Origin: Salminus brasiliensis
Lineage: Eukaryota > Chordata > Actinopteri > Characiformes > Bryconidae
Assembly (NCBI RefSeq): GCF_030463535.1
Contig: NC_132892.1
Span: forward strand, 32,699,976-32,763,975
DNA: 64,000 bases
Direction: 5' to 3'
Position numbers and translations under genes: made by a program. Below are positions 11,566-25,659 of the stretch, piece by piece (within the stretch, counting starts at the first letter, position 1; each line of letters begins with the position of its first letter). Under the pieces are notes generated by a model. The model was not told the origin of the DNA. It saw nothing but the letters and a program-made list of their open reading frames with translations, and searched no databases.

Positions 11566-13215
11566 TCACTCAGTTTTTCTCTTTCTAAATCTATCATAGA
11601 TCAGCTTTGCCCCCGTTCCCACAGCAAGTGCTCCTCCGGCTATAACTCCGGCCACAGGCAGCATTACAGCTCCTGTGATCCCAAAAACCACCCCTCCTGC
11701 CACCATTCCCCCGAGGCCTATTGCTGTTCCTGTTCCCAGGACAACCTCTTTTATCACTTCTACTTGTTTTCTTCTCTGATTTTTAAGGATCTCCTCCTGC
11801 GCTTTTAGAAACATCTCATTAGTGTAGTGCTGTCCACCGTTCCTCCCCACCATTGCGTTGATTTTCTCCAGCAGCTCTGCGATCTGACTGTGGTTCCTCG
11901 TTTCCTGGTTGTTAAAGGCATGATACCTTTCCTCACAGCTCTGAATCAGCTGGTGAAGAGCTTCACTTTCGTTGATAAACACATCCAAAGGTTTGGACCC
12001 CAGCTGATCAGCGTGGGTGAAGAGAACAAGGGTGTAACGTGCAGCATCTTCTCCAAAGTTCTCCTGAATCCACTTCACAGCATTTATCTCCTCTGCTGTG
12101 AACCTCACAGCAAGACTGATCACCAGCAGGAAGGCGTGAGGACCCGGGACGGACATGTAGACGCACTGATTTATCTGTTCTTCTATTGTTTGGCTGTTTA
12201 ATGATCCAAAGATTCCTGGTGTATCAATGACGTGGATTCTCCTGCCTACATTTTCGGCAAGACCGCTTTTGCATGTCTGCGTAACTGCAGCAGGTGACCG
12301 TTCGGCTAGAAAGACCCCTCGTCCCAGGATGGTGTTTCCAGTGGCACTCTTTCCTGCTCCAGTTTTACCCACCAGGACAATCCTCAGCTCAGACTCTGTG
12401 AACCGAGAAACATCTTATTCATCATTTTCTAACAGGAGTTTATTAGTTTGGCTCTTGGATCACTTTGTGACATTTTTGTGACACTTTCGGCCCAAGGCAT
12501 ACTCAAATTATGTGGCCACTTAGGGGGCTCCGAAGAACAGCAAAATATCATGATAAAATATACATATTTTAAAAAAACAGCGGTATTACTCAGGTAAAAT
12601 TATTAAATTTATTTTCATAGTTGGCGCACTGATACTAGGTTTATCAATTCCAGCTGTTGGCTCTAAGAAAATTTAGGCCTTAGGCCTTCCTCTTTGCTAG
12701 CCCAGGGAGAAAGGGGATTGTGCAATATGCAGAGGTGGTCGGAGTTAGGGAACCTGACGATTATAGGTGCCGTCCTCATACTTTTGCACATCTGTTAAAA
12801 ATAAAAAAACTGATGAACTTGTTTACTATAGATGTAGTGTGTTGTCTGCTGATGTTACTGAGCACTTCTACACCTCTCTGTATTTAAAAGTGAAAATTAT
12901 TAATTAAATTAATACATTTTTTAAACTTGCTCCTCCTGTAAGGCTAAAAACTATAGCCAGAATGGTGCCAGTATGACAATAATAAGCTAATTACAAATAA
13001 TGCTAATGATAGTGGGTACGTTACACACACACACAGTGCAGCCTATGGAATGATGAAGCATCTGGTGCTGAGGTGGTGGTATGGGGTGCTTAGGGCCCCA
13101 TAACAACTTGGGCCAGCCCATATTTATCTACTTATATTTGCACACAAACAAAAAATCGTAATCTCAACCAAAATCTCAACTCACCAGAAGAGGGAGCCAC
13201 GACGTCTCTGCCCAT
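11566..13215 (-). CDS. GIMAP family GTPase with hydrophobic C-terminal segment
   Basis: Minus-strand gene with exon 1 at 13,185-13,215 (ATG, phase-1 end, GTGAGT donor) and exon 2 at 11,566-12,395. The join gives 286 residues, starting [20 protein letters not shown]. The AIG1 domain has P-loop GKTGAGKS (20-27), G3 DTPG (68-71), the PGPHAFLLV box (about 94-102) and G4 THAD (137-140). The last 60 residues are Gly/Ala/Val-rich and hydrophobic, then end in a basic tail ([10 protein letters not shown]), which suggests a membrane hairpin or anchor. The protein is closely related, including this tail, to the - strand gene at 59.4-63.7 kb. A polyadenylation signal candidate (AATAAA) lies at 11,417-11,422. 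All G motifs are intact. Confidence 0.88.
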
Positions 13216-13374
13216 ATAGTCAAGCAAAGGAACTGCAGTAAGAGTTAATAAACAAGTATAAGGTTATCTCAGTAATTCTGGGTAATCAAACACTATCACA
13301 TAATCATTTCAAGCCCCAGTCAGTGAACATATGATGACCCTTGTCTATAATTTTCAGAATTTGACACTCTAAAA

Positions 13375-13515
13375 AATAATGGTGCTACAAAAGGTTCTTT
13401 AAACTGCCATAGAAGAACTATTCTGGGTTCCATAAAGACTCATTTTTGTAACAGCACGTCTTTATGGAGCCAAAAGTGGCTCTTCTATGGTCTCACTCAT
13501 AGAACAATTTGTAGC
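13375..13515. repeat. Fold-back MITE-like element
   Basis: AAAAGGTTCTTTAAACTGCC, AGAAGAACTATTCTGGGTTCC and their rough complements (GGCTCTTCTATGG, GTAGCCCTTT) form an imperfect palindrome. This is typical of common fish foldback elements. It lies in the 5' flank of the - strand gene. Confidence 0.5.
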
Positions 13516-13519
13516 CCTT

Positions 13520-14478
13520 TACAGTGTACGGTGGCATACAAAAGTTTGGGCACCCCTGTTAAATATCTCTTGAGTAAAAGATGAATTTCATGCCAAAAGA
13601 ACAATCAATCCTTGAAGATCCAAAAAAGAGAAGTCACTGAAAATACTGCACTGGATCCAAGACACTGTGAGGATCCAAAAAAGTGAAGTCACTGAAGACA
13701 CTGCACAGTAGAACAGTGCACCTCCTCTCCAGAGTTTGCTAATAAAAATTGAAGTTTTGCTTTGCTTTTCTGGCAATTCTATGAGCAGATCTCTCTGAAT
13801 GTTTCTTGGTCTTCCAGACCTCAACTTGACCTCCAACGTTCCTGTTAACTACCATTTCTTAATTGCATTGCAAACTGGGGAAACGGCTCTTAAAAATGCC
13901 TCTGGTAGTCTTCTCCTGCTTTGTAGCTATTATTTATGGCTAAGCAGCTGCCTATTTGTTGCTGCTGCCACACTACTGTTGCAATCCTTTACATATGACT
14001 TTACCGTCATGCTATTTGCACAACACCACTAATGTTACAGATTCACCTATTTATATCTACCGCTATATGTCTATATTTGTTTATGTATATCTTTTCTTTT
14101 TAATGATGCATATAGTCCTTAACTTACTTCTTAAGTAAGAATTTCTGCCTGTTTACTGCTCACATGACAATACAACTCTCGATGAGCCCACAGATGCCAA
14201 TTGTGGGAACAGGGTTTAAAGAAAAGAGTTGCCTGCCTTTTGTAAGGATAAACATGAACGTCTACCAAAGTAGGAGTCATCTAAAAGCGTAAATTTCTCA
14301 AAATGCCCAATACTCCTCAAATTTTTTCACTCTGAAATTGCACAAAACAATAATAATACACTAAGCTTGCTTAAAATGTAAAAAAAAATGATGTCGGTTT
14401 GAGATCAGTTGATCTTTTACTCACTTAAAGACAACAGAAATTGTGACCAGGTTGTCCAAACTTTTGCATGTCACTGTA
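13520..14478. mobile_element. Non-autonomous Tc1/mariner-type element
   Basis: The left end is TA CAGTG...CAAAAGTTTGGGCA and the right end is the complement, TCCAAACTTTTGCATG..CACTG TA. This fits terminal inverted repeats flanked by TA target duplications at 13,520-21 and 14,477-78. The interior has only a short - strand remnant (KLRSGRPRNIQRDLLIELPE), so it is not autonomous. Confidence 0.65.
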
Positions 14479-14479
14479 A

Positions 14480-17392
<2,913 letters not shown>

Positions 17393-17482
17393 TGTGTATA
17401 TATATTGATTTTAACAGTGATACTTTCATACATTTTTAACATGAAGTCTAGTAATCTAGTCATCTAGTAAGCTGCTAAGATT

Positions 17483-17956
17483 GTGTTTGATGTGAGGATT
17501 GTTCTGATGGGTAGAACTGGATCAGGAAAGAGTGCAACTGGAAACACCATCCTGGGCAGAAAGGCTTTTGGGAAGGGCTTAATTCCTTAATTAACACACC
17601 CAGGACTACTATAGTGTGTAGACGACAGGACAGTCTGGTAGGAAGTAAGGATCCTTCTGAGTTTAAATAGTGTCTGTAGCTCTGTTTCCCTGGACCTCAC
17701 ATGTTCTTTCTTGTAATATGTTCTTTTATATCATTATATAACACATTTTATCCACTAAAGGATGAATGAATGAAGTAGCAAAGTCCTGATCACCCATGGA
17801 GACAAACATGGAAAATTCAAAAAGAAGGATTTCAGTTTTGGCTTGGAGCAGTTGTGGAGGACGATATCACATCTTCAACAATGAGGAGCAAGAAGACGAC
17901 ACTCAAATCACACAGTTTCATAGAAAGAGAATAGAAGAGAAATGTTCACTGTTATA
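17483..17956 (+). pseudogene. Broken terminal AIG1 exon of a fourth tandem unit
   Basis: This aligns to the terminal AIG1 exons of units A and B. It starts at the DVRIVLMG segment, followed by the P-loop GRTGSGKS. A short insertion near 17,583 creates a stop. About 55 bases that would encode the G3 region are missing after 17,650. A GAACAG to AAATAG change adds another stop, more sequence is lost after about 17,705, and the CAG splice acceptor is absent. The 3' end still reads RKRIEEKCSLL and stop. It is clearly dead, but it marks an older upstream unit. No matching long exon was found upstream. Confidence 0.85.
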
Positions 17957-18064
17957 AATGCTATAAAACTTGATGGTCCAACAGGCCTTGCAGGGTTGTT
18001 AGGGGTTCAGTTGTAACTGTATTAATGGACTCATTGGAAAGTCCAATAATTTGGAAATGCACAG

Positions 18065-18300
18065 AATGGACAAAAGTATTGGGACACCTGTTTATTCATG
18101 GTTTCATCTGAAATCAAGGATATTAAAAAGAGTTGGTCCTGCTTTTGTTGGAGTAACTGTCTCTACTGTTCAGAGAAGAAGACTTACTACTAGATTTTGG
18201 AAGAGCATTGCTGTGAGGATTTGATCGCATTTAGCAACAAGAGTGTTAGTGGGGGGAGGATGTGGGATGACCACCACCCCACTTCATCCCTCCTCCCCAA
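18065..18300 (+). repeat. MITE-like element (family M), partial copy
   Basis: Begins with GGACAAAAGTATTGGGACAC, followed by GTTGGAGTAACTGTCTCTAC and CACCACCCCACTTCATCCC. Related copies occur at 24.48, 32.05, 38.94 (three times through the triplication), 48.2, 48.9 and 54.7 kb. It fits a short non-autonomous DNA transposon. No transposase is encoded. Confidence 0.7.
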
Positions 18301-18804
18301 ATCATGTTATATCCAGTAGGTTTGACTGAACAACAACAATTCAAACATCTACAGTCTATCACAAACTGACATAAACATACAAAATAATAAAAGATAAATA
18401 AAACAAACAAAAGATGTATGTTTTATGAACTGTTGGTAGGACACCAAACAACCTAAAATCCAAAGATAATGATTTCATATTTAACTGAGTCAGACAAGAA
18501 GCAGGAAAGCTACAGGAAAGTTAGCCACCAATCCCTGTGTTGCTAAGAGCACAGTTATTTCATTCTTTAATAACAATACTTACAATACAATACATTTGAT
18601 AAAAATACAATCATTATCATTGCCGTTATGGTTGCATGTGCAGTAAGAGAACTTGTACTAACTAAAGCTCCTGGTTAAGTAAAGTTCAGTTATGCAGTAA
18701 ATAATGTTAATAATGGAAACCTTACTGTAAAACATTACTTTTGGACTTTTCATGCTTGTGTAAACTAACAATAATATAAATGAAGATAAATACTACAGAA
18801 TTTG

Positions 18805-18890
18805 TTTATGCTAAAGACTGACGTAATGAGGGAGTGTCTACTTTACTTCCTTGTTACGAGCGACATCAGTAGCAGCATCTGAACATTCAG
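18805..18890 (+). promoter_or_regulatory. Promoter-proximal block and 5' UTR exon, unit A
   Basis: Strongly conserved with 26,225-26,325 (unit B) and partly with 34,185-34,277 (unit C). It holds TGACGTAA (18,819-18,826, an ATF/CREB- or C/EBP-like site), ACTTCCT (ETS-like core) and a final CTGAACATTCAG before a GTATTT donor at 18,891. I infer a non-coding first exon. The site names come from motif similarity only. Confidence 0.5.
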
Positions 18891-20103
18891 GTATTTTCAT
18901 ATTTTTATATTTTCATATATAAATATGGGCTAAATAAATAAGAGAAATTATTGTATAACCAGTTTCTTTCACTTTTTTATATGAAATCAACTTCATTGGT
19001 TTGATGCAGTAGTTTGCTGTAGCAGCTCAGTTTTGATGCCTCTTCATTCTATGTTATTTATTGCAGATTTATCCAGAGTTTGTTGGAACTGCAGTCTTTC
19101 AAGTGGGTTAAAAAGTAGACATAAGCTTGAGGATTCCTTTGGAAACATTGGCCCTCTGGAAACAACCAGCCCTCTGTTGGAAAAAACTATGTCCATGATC
19201 TATTTTATCTCAGCAAAATGAAACTACTCTGTTTAACTGTGGTCCAGTTTAACAGGTTTCATCATTTGTTCTTCATTCAAAAGGATCACTACCAATGACA
19301 TTAAAACTATGCAATAGGCCCTATATTATAACACTAGTATATAAAAACAATCTAATAACAATAGTATATAATATAATAACACTAGTCTATGCATCTCTTC
19401 TATTTCAGACGATCAAGAAGTAACAAAGTTTTTGCAACCCAAACCCCCCATGCAAAGCTGGTTGTACAGACTGTTTACAGGGTGAGATGGCACTGTTTTC
19501 AAAGCAAATAAGGGTGTTTAGTGGCAAAGCAGGTTTTAGTGCCACTTCAGTAAGTGTTGGCTCCTTTTTTCCATTTGGACTAAATTATGAAATGTTGAGG
19601 TTAGGTTAATGTGCTTTGTAATATTAATCACAATATCACAGTATCAAATCTAGAACTATCCCTCACATGCTAAACAGTATATTCGTAAATATGTGTGTGA
19701 TTTGTTTCAGTCAAAATACATGATGTCAACAATTATCACAATTATCTGTCATGTTTGAAGGGGCAGGAAAAAACATAATTTTGAACTGGGACATTGACAA
19801 TAGAATAGTCAGGGAAGCAGACAGGTGAATGGACCAGAAATGAGACAAGAGACTTAATAATAGGTTGGACAGGAGACTGACTGGGGGACTAGACAGAAGA
19901 CTGGACAGTATCCTGGACTGGAGATGGGACGGGGAACTGATAGTCTGGGATATTTTCTGATTTTTGTAGACTACATAAAGTGTGGTTGCAGAAATTAGTA
20001 TCCATATATGACATAATGCTCAGTATTTATCTTGATAACTATTTTCTTTGTCACATCACATAAAAAAGTTATAATTTAAGCTCTTGTTATTTCCATTTTC
20101 CAG

Positions 20104-20293
20104 TTGGGAGCCTCAGATTAGGGCAGAGCTCAGCCCCTGCACATTGGAGCGCATTGTCTGTGTATGAGCTCCCCGTTAAGGCCAACAGAGGGAGACCATA
20201 CACCAGTTTCAGATGAACAAAGCTGGACAGCTGTACTGAAGCTTTACTGAAAGAGTGGTGAGAGAAAAAAAGATTGGACTGATTAGATTAAAA
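20104..20293 (+). other. 5' UTR exon of unit A with upstream ORF
   Basis: A CCATTTTCCAG acceptor at 20,103 is shared with unit B. The exon would run into the start exon. It contains an ATG at 20,164 that opens 28 codons (starting MSSPLRPTEG) and ends at 20,250, 43 bases before the main ATG. The corresponding frame is kept in unit B. Confidence 0.45.
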
Positions 20294-23200
20294 ATGGCAT
20301 CCTCAATTCCTTCAGGTAATTTGAATACACAATATACATATATAAATATACATAATATGATGAGGGAGTACAAACAGTTCTTACATGCAGATCACAGTCC
20401 TTCTGCTTTCCACACAGTCTCAGATGACCTGAGGATGATGCTGTTGGGTAACGCTGGTGTCGGAAAGAGTGCTGCTGCTAATGCTATATTAGGAGGAGAG
20501 ACTTTCAGAGAGACCGAAACCACAGAGTGTGAGATCCAGAGAGGACGAGTGGACGGCAGAAACATCTCAGTCATCGACACTCCAGGGATCAACAGCACAA
20601 CCCTCAGTTCAGAAGAGCTGAAGACTAAAATGTGGAGATGCCTCTCACTGTCTGCTCCTGGTCCTCATGTGTTCCTGCTGGTGATCAGAGTAGGAAGGTT
20701 TAAAGAAGATGTGAGGAACACTGTGAAGTGGATTCTGGAGAACCTTGGAGAAGAAGCTCTGAAGTTCACCATGGTGCTCTTCACTGAAAGAGAGACAATG
20801 ACCAGCTCACAATGGAAGACGTTTTCTGAGGAAACAAATGTTCAAGAATTAAGGAATCAGTTTGGAGGTAGACATGCTGTGATAAACAGTAAGAGAGAGA
20901 TTTACCCTTCCCAAATAACCAAACTGCTGGAGAAGATTGATGAAATGGTCAAGCAGAACAACACTAGAGGACAACACTACACAAATAAAATAGCTGAGGT
21001 GACCCAAAAAAGGAAATCAGAGGAAGCAGAAAGACGTGAAGTGGAAAAGAAGAGAACAGAGAGAGACAGTCAGAAACATGAGCAGGAGAGAGAGCTTCAA
21101 GAAGAGAGGAGGGAAAGAAGGCAAGAGGACTCTAGAAGTCAGCAGGACAGAAGAGGACAGGGGCAGGAGGGAGAGATGCAAGAACTGGAGTGGAAAAGAA
21201 AGGAGGAAGGTCAAGAAGGAAGAGACAAGGACAAGAAACCAGAGAACATAAATAAAACAGTGGGAGAAGAAATGGGATGTATCCTAGATGAACAAACACT
21301 TCGGGTAACAATGTTCAAGACTGGACAAGATGTTCAAGATGAGGGGACAGTCGAAGATGAAGTGAAGGGAAAACTTGTCAGGGAGGAAGAGGCATGTAGG
21401 TATTCAACTAAGGCAATCACAGGGAACGAGAGACTCAGACGAGATCTCGAGAGACACAAGAAGAGTCGAAGGGAGAGGGAAAGAAGCAAATGGGAGCTTG
21501 AACTGTCGCCAGTGGAAGGAGTTCCTGACACAGGTGAGTCTAAGAATGTCCTATTGATGTGTGGTTACTGCCTGGTCTAGAGTCAGTCTACAAAAAATGA
21601 CAGTGGGCCTGTTCTCCTGACCCACCACCAGCCAATAGGGAAACACCGGACACCAATGGAGGTAAATCGGTTAATCAGGTAATCAGGTTTATTAAAGGTT
21701 TTACATGCAAGATGTTCAACGTGGCTTTAGGGACACACATGTGCCAAACACACAACAATACACAACTATCTGTGTCCAAAATAAAATAAATGGAATTAAA
21801 AATTGTTAACTGTCTCGCCCTCTGTCTCTTCTGCTGCCTCCATAGACTCGACAAACTCCTATTCCCAGAATCCCTCTGTGACTCTGATATCTCCACCAAT
21901 CATGAACAGTCCTACTTAGTTCTAATCAGTATCATCTGTTCCATATCAGTTATTTTGTACTTAAACTCCTCTGATTGTTTGTGTGTCACTTGTGTGTAAA
22001 ATATTGCCAACCTGCTGCATACTGAATGGCCCCTCGTGTATTGCTTCTTGTGTATGACCCTGTGTACCATTCTCATCTTCCTTGGACTGCCCATTGGATT
22101 GGTTTGTTTTCTGTGTTTTATCTTTCTGGCTTGTCATTTTGGCTACTCTTCTGGTTGTGCCCTTGTGTGTTACACTGGCTATGGTTTTTGCTGTTATTTG
22201 CTCTGACCATTTATAAACTGCCTGGTCTTATTACTTAAACCTGAAGTATCGTTGTACACCTGCGAGCGTCTGGTTGGCGTGCCCAGCACAACATTAACAT
22301 CGTTTTTTGTTGAAAGCTTAAACAACTCTCATTCAGGTAACCATCACTGTCCACATACTTCTATGTGTGCTTTACACTGGAATGAATATTAAGCAATATA
22401 TCCACTAGAGGGCGTTTCAGAGTCAAATGTCTGACAGTGGTCGTCTTCAACGTTTCTAAGTTCAGCCATGTTCAGCTCCTCCTCTGCTGCGTTCTCTCTA
22501 CACTGGCTTCCTGTAGCTGCTGCCCAGGTCATCAGATTCAGACCCCTGACTCTGGCCTACAAAGCCAAGACTGAACCAGCCAGTCCCTCCGTACTTGATG
22601 GCGATGGTCAAAAGCCAATATGCACCAAGAACCCTTCCAGCTTCAAGTACGGCTCGGCTCAACCCGCCATCCTTTAAGATCCATGGAAGCGTCCAGACTT
22701 TTTTTCTGTCCTGCACCAAAGTGGTGGAAAGTATTCTGGGAAGAGGAGGGTCTTCAGTCTGGGTTTGAGGACAGTGAGTGTTGGGCTGTTCGGACACCCA
22801 GGGGAAGTTCGTTCCACCACTTTGGTACAGGACAGAAAAAAGTCTGGACGCTCGTCTTCCGTGGATCTTAAAGGATGGCGGGTCGAGCCGAGCCGTACTT
22901 GAAGCTGGAAGGGCTCTGCAGATCAGGCTTTTGACCATCGCCATCAAGTATGTCAGGGTTTTTGAATCTGCTACAGGAAGCCAGTGAAGAGAGAACGCAG
23001 CAGAGGAGTGACATGGCTGAACTTAGAAACTTAAAGACCTGTATTCAAATTTATAATTGAGCCATCTGCACAAGGAATGACCGCAAGTAGACAAGTAACG
23101 TACTTTACTGTATTATTTACCATTTCATAACTTTTTGTTGTTCCCAGTGTACCACTATTAACCCCTTAACACTCCGAGGCCCATTACACATTAAGGTGTT

Positions 23201-24194
23201 TTATATATATGTAGAAAATCAGCTGTGGCTCATTTCAAGACTTATTGTGACTGCTCATAAGCCTCTGTATTTGCAGCACGCCCTGCAAAGGCTCCAGTGG
23301 TTCTTGTATAAGGCTTTTGACAATGAGTGTGGATTCTACCTGCCTGGGTTCTACCTGACTCCTACCTGCCCTGACATTTAGTATTGCATTTCCCCCAATA
23401 ACCCCCCTCTGTATATGCAGCCCTCCTGTAACTGTTCATTACAATAGTTCTGTCATTTACATAATGCTGAGAAACTGGTTCAGGATGTCAGTTTGTGAGT
23501 GTGAAGAAATGTGTTGTTCAGGAGCTTTTACAGTAACATTCTCCCTGTCTTTTGTTTTTCAGTGTCTGACGTGAGGATTGTTATGGTGGGTGAACCTGGA
23601 TCAGGAAAGAGTGCAACTGGAAACACCATCCTGGGCAGAGAGGCTTTTGGGAAGGACTTAATTAACGCACCCAGAACTGCCACAATATGTAGACGACAGG
23701 GCGGTCTGGTGGGCAGTAAATTCGTTACTGTGATCGACACCAAGGGGATTAGCTCATCTTGGATTTATTACAGTATTCCACCTGTTTTAGCTCCTTCTGA
23801 GTTTGAACAGTGTCTGCAGCTTTGTTTCCCCGGACCTCACGTGTTCTTGCTTGTAATTCATGATTTTTCAGAGGCCTATCAAGCATTTAACATAAAGTAT
23901 CATTTTGGAGACGAGTTTCTGAAGTATAGCATAGTGCTGATCACCCATGGAGACAAACGTGGACAATTCGAAAAGAAGGACTTCAGTTTTGGCCTGGAGC
24001 AGCTTGTGGACAGCTGTGGAGGACGATATCACATCTTCAACAATGAGGAGCAGGAAGACCGCACTCAGGTCACACAGCTGCTGGAGAAGATAGAGACCTT
24101 GGTGCAGAGGAACCGAGGAACATATTACACTACAGAGATGTTCCAGGAAATCCAGATAAAGAGAATAAAGGAAGAGAGTTGTGCTGTGTCATAA
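20294..24194 (+). CDS. Unit A: tandem two-domain GIMAP with CaaX end
   Basis: Proposed coding exons: 20,294-20,315 (MASSIPS), 20,418-21,533 and 23,563-24,194. All joins are phase 1 and the total is 589 residues. Domain 1 has P-loop GNAGVGKS (18-25) and G3 DTPG (61-64). The G4 site is FTERETM (129-135), so the family THxD is lost. A strongly charged Glu/Arg/Lys segment (about 215-375, likely coiled coil) links to domain 2. The long exon ends GVPDT with a CAG/GTGAGT donor. The terminal exon starts with a TTTTTCAG acceptor. The architecture is like GIMAP8, with several AIG1 domains. If the last splice is not used, the long exon reads through to a stop at 21,580 and makes a one-domain protein. 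The first intron is only 102 bases and open in frame. Confidence 0.8.
21790..22330. repeat. Probable dispersed repeat in unit A intron
   Basis: C/T-rich sequence ending in CACCTGCGAGCGTCTGG, a feature shared with the end near 9.63 kb. It is likely the end of an interspersed element. No coding capacity is recognised. Confidence 0.35.
22452..23030. repeat. Large inverted repeat in unit A intron
   Basis: Left arm 22,452-22,727, right arm 22,814-23,030, loop about 86 bases. GTTTCTAAGTTCAGCCATGT pairs with ACATGGCTGAACTTAGAAAC at the outer ends and CTGTCCTGCACCAAAGTGG with its near-complement at the inner ends. The right arm lacks about 60 bases. The left arm encodes LHWLPVAAA..IRF..LTLAYKA, a LINE reverse transcriptase C-terminal motif, so the arms come from a retrotransposon segment. 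Confidence 0.85.
23563..24194 (+). CDS. Unit A terminal exon: second AIG1 domain, ends CAVS
   Basis: Encodes residues 380-589 of the unit A product. P-loop GEPGSGKS (389-396), G3 DTKG in place of [14 protein letters not shown] box, G4 THGD. The acidic/basic end closes with SCAVS and a stop, a CaaX-type sequence with Ser last (predicted farnesylation class). The split codon G|TG (Val) joins to the long exon. It has no good ATG of its own, so I treat it as an exon and not a separate gene. Confidence 0.8.
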
Positions 24195-24479
24195 ATGTTA
24201 TTAATTGAGCCATATGTGCTTACTGAAACTGAACCTGACAGTCTGACTTAAAAAGTCTGTCATATTATTATGAGCTGATATTTACTTTGGCTAATTGGAC
24301 CCTCTGTATACACTACATCAACAGCTTAAGATACGAAGGCCCTATATTCACACACCATGCTACACCCTGGGCCCTTCTGATCCACAACTTCTGACTATCC
24401 CTTTCAGCACAAAGTCTCGAAATCAAAGCTCAACCAGCAATGATGTGGCAGACAGTAGATCAAGATCAAATCAATACCA

Positions 24480-24780
24480 TAAAAGTTGGAGTAACTGTCT
24501 CTACTGTCCAGGGAAGCAGGCATTCTACTATATTGTAAAGGAACATTACTGGGAGGATTTGATTGCATTCAGCGATGGCAGTGTTAGTGATGTCAGGATG
24601 TTGGATGATCACCACCCCACCTCATCCCTAACTCTCCAGCTATTTTATTGGCAGTACTTCTTCTCTACAGGACTAGACAGGCTGCGGGTGTGCATTTTCA
24701 CATCTGTGTCAGAAAGTGCAAGCACCTTGCTACCACTAACAATGGACATGGCTGTACCCTCTGAGGGCTTCTTATCACAT
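24480..24780 (+). repeat. MITE-like element (family M), partial copy
   Basis: GGAGTAACTGTCTCTACTGT, GATTTGATTGCATTCAGC and GTTGGATGATCACCACCCC match the other family M copies. It lies 3' of unit A. Confidence 0.65.
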
Positions 24781-24869
24781 ATACCTGCCAAATCAACTGA
24801 TTATCCCTCCATGTGTCACACTAACATTTCAGTCACCTGCTTCTGAACATACAACACAACACCATAACA

Positions 24870-25075
24870 GAAAGAGGAACATATTTTACAAGATACTCAG
24901 CCAAAAATTATTTTAAAGTGCCAAGAGCAAAAAACAACGGTAGAATGGTTATTTGCAGAGCCATTAAAGAATGGAACTCACTGCCTGTGACACTGCTCAA
25001 AACTAATGGTAGAATAAGTTTTTAAAAACTAATAAAAAGACACTACCTCACAGATATGGAGAGTCGATGAATCCT
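24870..25075 (+). mobile_element. LINE reverse transcriptase C-terminal remnant
   Basis: The translation includes ICRAIKEWNSLPVTLLKTNG, resembling the conserved A..WNSLP motif near the end of L2/CR1-type ORF2. No other conserved part is present. Confidence 0.55.
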
Positions 25076-25149
25076 TACTGCCAAGTAGAGGGTATGATGA
25101 AAGGTGATAAAAATTAAATATTATTTAACCTTACTAATATTTGTATTCT

Positions 25150-25345
25150 TCTTTATGCAAATATATTCTTATGTGTATGTAGGTCTGTGTGTATATGTAG
25201 GTACGTGTATGTATGTGTGTCTTGCTTTGTTTTTTTATTGTTAATTGTTGTGGGATTTTTCTGTTTGTTTGTGTTTGTTTGTTTGTTTGTGTGTTTGCTT
25301 GTTTTATGTTTGTCAGACCCCAAAAAGATCCAAATAAAACAATAA
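25150..25345. repeat. GT/TTTG low-complexity tract
   Basis: GTATGT repeats followed by TTTGTTTG repeats. Open frames here are repeat artefacts. Confidence 0.8.
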
Positions 25346-25659
25346 ACAATACTATACACAATTAGTGATGTTGAGGTGTGGGTGATCAGTCCATTGTTCA
25401 GACTACAAATTTTGTTGTTCTAATTGTAAACATGACTTTGATATACTGGGAAAAACCATGTGTTTTTTAAATATTATTTTACTGTGAGTAAAATATGGAC
25501 TGGAAATATTACAGATGCAAAACAAAATGACCACAGTGGTCTAATAGAGCACTGTCTACAATTCACTATATATATTCACATTGTATATTTATTATTTTAT
25601 TTTGTTTTAATTTTATTATATTTTTCCGGTAAACAAATTATACCATAATGTACATGCAG

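Noticed and set aside
22498-22947. 149-codon minus-strand open frame
   Set aside because: It spans both arms of the LINE-derived inverted repeat. The palindrome creates open frames on both strands.
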